A stretch of DNA of 64,000 bases, taken from contig OX326958.1 in the NCBI GenBank assembly GCA_946800325.1, positions 21,154,414 through 21,218,413 of the forward strand, given 5' to 3'. Origin of the DNA: Luzula sylvatica (lineage: Eukaryota; Streptophyta; Magnoliopsida; Poales; Juncaceae). A program made the position numbers and the translations under genes. Positions 58,822 through 64,000 of this stretch are shown here, piece after piece. The notes beneath the pieces were generated by a model. The model made no database searches. It had not been told where the DNA came from and saw only the letters and a list, made by a program, of their open reading frames with translations. Numbering within the stretch: position 1 is the stretch's first letter; every line of letters begins with the position of its first letter.

Positions 58822-61800
58822 CACTACAAGAAAAAAGACTTTTAGTGACGATCAAATTTGTAATTAAAAACACAAAATTCTATCACAAATAGGTTTTGTG
58901 ACAATTTTTTTGCTTGTCACTGGTTGTCACTAATACGAGCGTCACTATTATATTAATGACGAGTTATGCAGTAGTCACTGATAAAATCAACAATTGTGGC
59001 AACCGATAATGTCACTAGAAACTTCAATAATTGTGACGAAAATATGTCCTTGCTAATAGTAGTATCAATAGTGGCAACAAAGTTGTAACTAATATACAAT
59101 TATTTGTGACAATGAGTTTTCACACAATACATATTTATTAGCGACGATTTTGTATGGCACGATTATATTGTAATCGTGAAGGTAATGTTGTCACTAGTTC
59201 ATAATAAATAATAATGACAATATATAACATCAATAGTAATTTGTCATCCTATATCATCACTAGAGTTTTGAAAAGTGATAATGTTCAAATAGTCATCAAT
59301 ATTATATTAGTGACAAAAAACGTCCATAATTAAATCGAAATGAAAATTATAAATATTGAATAATGAATAATTATACAATTATACAATTCAATAATATCAC
59401 AAATAAGTTGCGAAATTAAACATGAAAAAAGGATATTATTCAAGAAACAAGCAAAATCATACTAAAACAATAAATGGATTAAATTAATTTTCTCATGTAT
59501 AATAGTTATAATTTACATACTACCTTCCATCATACATAACAACAAACAAACATTATAGAAACATCATACAAAAAAAAAATTAAACTGCCCTTACTAGTCT
59601 TTATTTTCCATGAAAAGTCAATTTATTTGTTTTTGTAAGATTCTGCGAATAATAAAAGATAAAATCATTAGTTTGAAAAAAAAAATTGAATATTTATGAT
59701 AATATTAAGCAAAAATCATAGTACTAAATTGGAATTATTATACCTTTTTCGATACTGGAGCAAACGAAGATGACATAAACTGACACAATCTCTCTTTTTC
59801 TGTTAATTACAAATTATCTAACATAAAAAAATTCAGTCGATAAGATCAAGCAAAAAATACTAATTAAAATCAAGCAAAACATATTAATTAAAAATGTAAT
59901 CAACTTATTACGAACTGAAAAAATACCTTGTTCCTTTTTGTCGTGACAATTTTCGTTGATTTCATCTAAATTTGTTGATGCTCTATGTCTCGAAATATTC
60001 GACATCGTATGTTAATATGGGGTAATAAACAAATATATTGATGGAGGTCTTTCATAAAATTAATTTTGGTGGATTTTGAAATTTTTGAAAACCAGCCATT
60101 GAAATTTTTCAATGCATGCTAAAATTTTAGTTTTCTCTGATATGTATAATTTTTATAAAAGTAAGCATGGTTTAAAAAATCAAAATATTTCACTCTTTCC
60201 TTACGTGTATTTCTTGCAAATATGAATACAAAACATTCTATTTTTGTCTTGAATAAACAAGGAATATAATTCAAGATTTTGGTATTATCTGATGTGTATG
60301 TTTCTTTTCTTAAAAAAATTACATTAATAGGAATGGAAATATGAATCCTTAGAAAGTACATTAGTAAAAGTAGAAACAAGAATCATTTATTGTATTTGTG
60401 CTAATTGAAAGAAATGAAAATATATAGCCATTAACAAAAATGACTCTCTGTCATTCCCATGAATTAATTAATAAATAGGGAAACATAAATGCACATTACA
60501 TTAATACAAATTACAGTAATACAAAATAAAATGGATATAAACAGTCATAGAAAAAAAATGAATTATGGGCTTGGTATTTTTATTATGAACATTGATGAAA
60601 TAATTGAACAATTGACCAAATACAAATGCATATAAAAATTTATATTACATCAATACAAGTATATGAATGATCATAATTAATTATTCATGATACAAAAAAT
60701 CGATATATAAAGATATATGAATACATACTTTTTTATTCATAAACAACTGAAAATAATTGAGAAATATTGTTTTATTATATAATGTTTATTTAGTTCAAAT
60801 TTATTTTTGTTCATATTTTTTAATTATATAATCGCATACGAATGTACATCTATAATATGCAACTATTTGGATTATTCATAAATTATACATATATTATTCA
60901 TACGGAATGGATATAAAAATGTAGCTAAAACTAATATGGATTAAGAATATTGCTTTATATTTTATGTAAAATAATAATATGTAAATGTTCATATTGATAA
61001 CGAGTTTAAAAAATAAAGCACGCAATCCACATCACAATAATATTTAACCTATTCAAATTATAAAACATAAATAGTTGTACAAGAAAATATGCATTGAAAA
61101 AACAAAAACACAAGTATGAATAATATAATGTAAGACATTTTATATTAGCATTGCAAACTAATATATGAATTTTAAAATACAATTTTTGGAAAATCTTGTT
61201 TCCAAAACAAAGTTTGGTTTTGTTTGGTGTGTCTCATCGCTTAGATGTTACAAAGGATAATAATGATTATGATAAAATAAATTGCAATTAATTGTTATTT
61301 CGTGTGTAACGTGATTTATTTTTTAAAATTATAATTTAATTTGTATATAGCATTCCTATAATTTTTGTAATAACAATAATTTTGTTGAAGTTATATATTC
61401 AAGAACTTTTAATACAATCGAGACAAGCATCTATTCGTCATAAAAGTTTTAAATTTGTGACTTAGTTATTTGGTCACATTAAATATCATGATTGTGACAG
61501 TATAAAATTCATCACAAATAAACACTTTTTAAAGTGACAAAACGGTAGTCGTCACTATTAAATACTCTTTAAAGTGACAAAATAGTAACGGTCACAAAAA
61601 TACACCCTAAAGTGACGAAACAATAGTTGTCACGACAAATCATTGCATTTGTGACAATTCTTTCGTGGTCACCATTTCGTCGTCACTAATAGATTTTTTG
61701 GTGACGACACACGTGATTGTCACTATTATTTGATGCAAATAGTGACAATGCAATAAGTTGTCACAATAAGTGTGTTAGTAGTGACGACTTGCTCGTCGTC

Positions 61801-61839
61801 ACCAATGAATCGTCACTAAAAACTAAATTTCTTGTAGTG
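58822..61839. mobile_element. CACTA (En/Spm-type) non-autonomous element
   Basis: It starts CACTACAAGAAA and ends TTTCTTGTAGTG, with the 3-bp duplication TAT at 58819-58821 and 61840-61842. The subterminal zones (about 58890-59280 and 61440-61830) are packed with GTGACAA/GTGACGA and GTCACTA motifs in both orientations, the usual binding sites of the element-encoded regulator. The middle 2.1 kb is AT-rich with no transposase. It sits inside the MULE transposase reading frame. Confidence 0.95.
59300..61430. other. CACTA interior, non-coding
   Basis: AT-rich with only short frames on either strand. No TNPD or TNPA homology is visible. Motifs such as AATATATGAATNNT recur but form no clear array. 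Confidence 0.6.
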
Positions 61840-63914
61840 TATGAGTGCAGCAATAAAGAAGGTATGGCCAAATACAACTCATCGTTTGTGTGTGTGGCAC
61901 ATGTACCAAAATGCCGCTAAGCATCTAAGTCATGTCTTTAGCGGTTCTAAAATCTTTGAACATGATTTTAGTTATTGTGTATTTGATTGCGAGGACGAAA
62001 AGGATTTTTTGGATTTGTGGGATATAATGCTAGAGAAATATTGCCTAAGAAATAATGAGTGGTTGACCAATTTATTCAAAAATCGAGAAAAATGGGCGTT
62101 AGTGTATGGAAAACAAGTGTTTTGTGCTGACATGAAGAGTACACAAAGAAGTTAGAGTATTAATAGTGTGATCAAAAGATATATTGATTCAAAAAAAAAT
62201 CTGTTGGAATTTTTTGATCATTTTCAGAGACTCATAGAAGATCGGCGACAAACTGAGTTGCTTTCAGCTCATAATGCAACTCAGGGAACACCCGTGATTC
62301 CATTTCGGGGTTTATTAAAACAAGCTGCTAGTATTTATACACATAAAGTGTATAAAATTTTCGAGAAGGAATATGGTTTATTTCTTAATTGTGTGATATA
62401 TAGTTGCGGCAAAAAGGGAACTATTACCAATTATAAAGTGATAACGGGTCCTCCGAATCAGAGAAGGGAACGCATTGTAGAGTATGATTCTTCATGCGAT
62501 AGTATTAGTTGTAGTTGTTTGAAGTTTGAATTCATGGGTATTCAATGTTGTCATGTTTTGAAAGTTTTTGACAACATGAATATAAAAGAACTTCCAAAAA
62601 AATACTATCTGCGAAGATGGCGTAAGGATGTCAAAGTTGGCACAAAGTTGAGTTCTCAAGATGCGGTTTTCGTTAAGTCTCAAGTGAATTCTGGAAATCG
62701 GTATGGTTCGCTAATGAGAATATATACCCCTATTCTTTGTGAGGCTTCGCTATCTGAATCGGCGTTCGAGTATGCACAGATGTTGGCGGGTGAATTCAAG
62801 GCCAAAATTGAAGCACTCAAACAAAGTGATGTTGCACCTAATATTTCTTGTAAAAAGCCAGAAGATGCAATTGACAATTTATCATCTAAAAAACCTCAAG
62901 GAATAAAGAAGAAAGATGGAGGCCGGGGTTCTCGTCGTTATCGCAGTGCACTGGAGGTTCCTAACAAAAGAAAAAAAGGTTTTGATTTTCTCAATAATTA
63001 CTGTACATAATTAATTAACTTTTTTATTAGCATCCTAATTAACTAATATTATGATATATTTTAGGAAAAGAAGTTGTTATTCAACAAGAAGCAAGTAGTA
63101 ATATGTATTTTCCAGTAGAGTCATCAGATGATTTTATGCGGGTAATTTTGAAGAGTTTATAAATCACAGTACTATGAATTAAAAATTAAAATTTAAAAAT
63201 TTAATATTTCATCTCAATGCAGGAACCATATGTTTATGGATCTGCTTCCCAACTTCTCAATATCATGAATTCCTTTGGTTCTACACAAAGTTCTATGGAG
63301 AATACAAGAATATACGACCATGCTAATTATTATTCAAGAGTAAATTTTCCAAACTGGTATGTGAAATAAAACATAATAAATAAATAAATGATGAATTTAA
63401 ATAATTATTAACTTATTTTTGAATATATTCATGTAGATGAATGGGGATCAAATTAGCAGTGGACTCATATGTTGAATTTTTTTTTTTAATATTTTTATTT
63501 TATTTTGCTAGACAATTTGAGATTTTTAGTGTTTTCAAATTTAAAAAATAGTTTAATATATCTGTTATGATAAGATAATTAGTTGTAATATTTTTTTTTA
63601 TATTGTAATGGAGTATTTTTATTTGGTTATGACTTCTAAAAATTAATTTGATGTTTGTATTATGTTTGATTATAATGTTTCAAATAGACAAAAGGTTGAC
63701 CGATCAATAGAATTGGAACCATATTTGAAAACAAACAAATACTTGAATATCTTTGATAAATATTGTCGTCACCAGTTCATTAAATTGTTTGCCTTTGTTA
63801 GATTTTCACGGTGTTAACTTCCAGTTAGAATCCAAATTAATCATGATCAATCCAACGGTTATAATGATGTTGGTTAGAGCATCCTCCTTTGCTCGTTGAA
63901 CCATACCCCAGCCC

Positions 63915-63980
63915 GTTTTACAAAGGTGTTCCTCGCTACAGATTTGCTTGTTAGAGGTTTCAAATTTCAATCAATCTTAG
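63915..63980 (+). pseudogene. DBP5-like DEAD-box helicase exon, right part, copy B
   Basis: After the 9-bp duplication the exon continues VFLATDLLVRGFKFQSIL to the donor CTTAG|GTGAGT. The motif V region TDLLVRGF has Val where family members have Ala. Copy B has 7 more bases here than copy A and keeps the frame open. Confidence 0.65.
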
Positions 63981-64000
63981 GTGAGTAAACTTCACGACTA

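Larger units (their letters stand above)
57697..63369 (+). pseudogene. FAR1/FHY3-like Mutator transposase gene, disrupted
   Basis: A first exon (57697-57762) and later exons at 57888-58821, 61843-62980, 63064-63140 and 63223-63369 have fitting GT/AG borders. Domains in order: FAR1 zinc-binding DNA domain (AYEFYNMYAFHIGFSIRKQ, CCNKEGCRRE, FDPNHNHE); MULE DDE transposase (ICFDTTYKTNAYGRPFAPFV, FGAALLYDEKITSFTWLFE, then THRLCVWHMYQNAAKHLS); SWIM zinc finger (CSCLKFEFMGIQCCHVLKVF). The frame across the CACTA site is preserved. Damage: in-frame TAA near 57907, the CACTA insertion, an in-frame TAG near 62153, and TYQD where the family has TDQD, probably a catalytic Asp. It gives no active enzyme now. 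Confidence 0.9.
57324..63914 (+). mobile_element. FAR1-type Mutator-like element (6.6 kb), with nested CACTA
   Basis: The 9-bp duplication GTTTTACAA lies at 57315-57323 and 63915-63923, with the single site in copy A at about 11098-11106. The terminal inverted repeats, starting GAGTTGGGGTATGGTTCAAC on the left and GGGCTGGGGTATGGTTCAAC on the right read inward, match for about 90 bp. Inside is one transposase gene on the plus strand, interrupted by the CACTA element at 58822-61839. Removing that leaves about 3.57 kb. Very similar termini suggest a fairly recent insertion. Confidence 0.95.
40158..64000 (+). repeat. Segmental direct duplication, copy B
   Basis: Second copy of the 1-11180 unit, expanded to about 24 kb by eight independent insertions (two with further nested elements). 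Every junction can be read against copy A. Copy B often preserves frames lost in A, for example the exon remnant near 56941. Confidence 0.9.

Noticed and set aside
1..64000. Copies A and B as the two long terminal repeats of one giant element
   Set aside because: The unit has no TG/CA borders, no primer-binding site follows copy A, and both copies contain host exon remnants; a segmental duplication explains it better.

Overview
This window is nuclear DNA from a flowering plant, most likely a eudicot. It is AT-rich and intron-bearing, and carries plant-type transposons of nearly every superfamily, a G-type lectin receptor kinase and a plant-like PEX6 fragment. I cannot name the species from sequence alone. 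Almost everything is transposable-element DNA. The only host gene that looks intact is the receptor kinase at 35897-38471.

Layout: the frame of the window is a large direct duplication. Copy A runs from 1 to about 11.18 kb and copy B from about 40.16 kb to the end; both run off at least one window edge. The copies are very similar between insertions, so each acts as the empty site for insertions in the other. This gives unusually firm element boundaries. Copy A alone carries a Mutator-like element (669-2553), a PIF/Harbinger-like element (5788-7163) and a hAT with a broken transposase (8564-10835). Copy B alone carries a palindromic Mutator-like element (40566-43367), a short hAT (44379-44983), a Helitron with a nested hAT MITE (46232-47462), a 5'-truncated LINE (47677-49121), a long-TIR Mutator-like element with a nested solo LTR (49799-53781), a hAT carrying a purple acid phosphatase fragment (54168-55225), a tRNA-type SINE (55283-55520), and a FAR1-type Mutator element split by a CACTA element (57324-63914). 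A GATACG-rich hAT MITE is shared by both copies and so predates the duplication. Remnants of a DBP5-like DEAD-box helicase exon lie at the right end of both copies.

Between the copies (11.2-40.1 kb) lie two partial copies of the 3' end of PEX6 (12.2-12.9 kb and 33.1-33.75 kb), a full-length but dead L1-type LINE on the minus strand (12950-28400) split by an 8.5 kb Ty1/copia element (16520-25060), a second L1-type LINE (28401-31160), a Helitron (31763-32491) and the receptor kinase.

The genes do not form an operon or pathway; the story is one of nested insertion. The most notable structures are: (1) a conserved 17-bp palindrome module repeated twice per LTR and four more times in the leader of the copia element, whose coding region is wrecked although its LTRs are nearly identical; (2) a Mutator-like element built of tandem inverted-repeat units; (3) captured host gene fragments, including purple acid phosphatase with its intron, inside DNA transposons; (4) the duplication itself as a dated archive of about a dozen insertions plus filler-DNA deletions.
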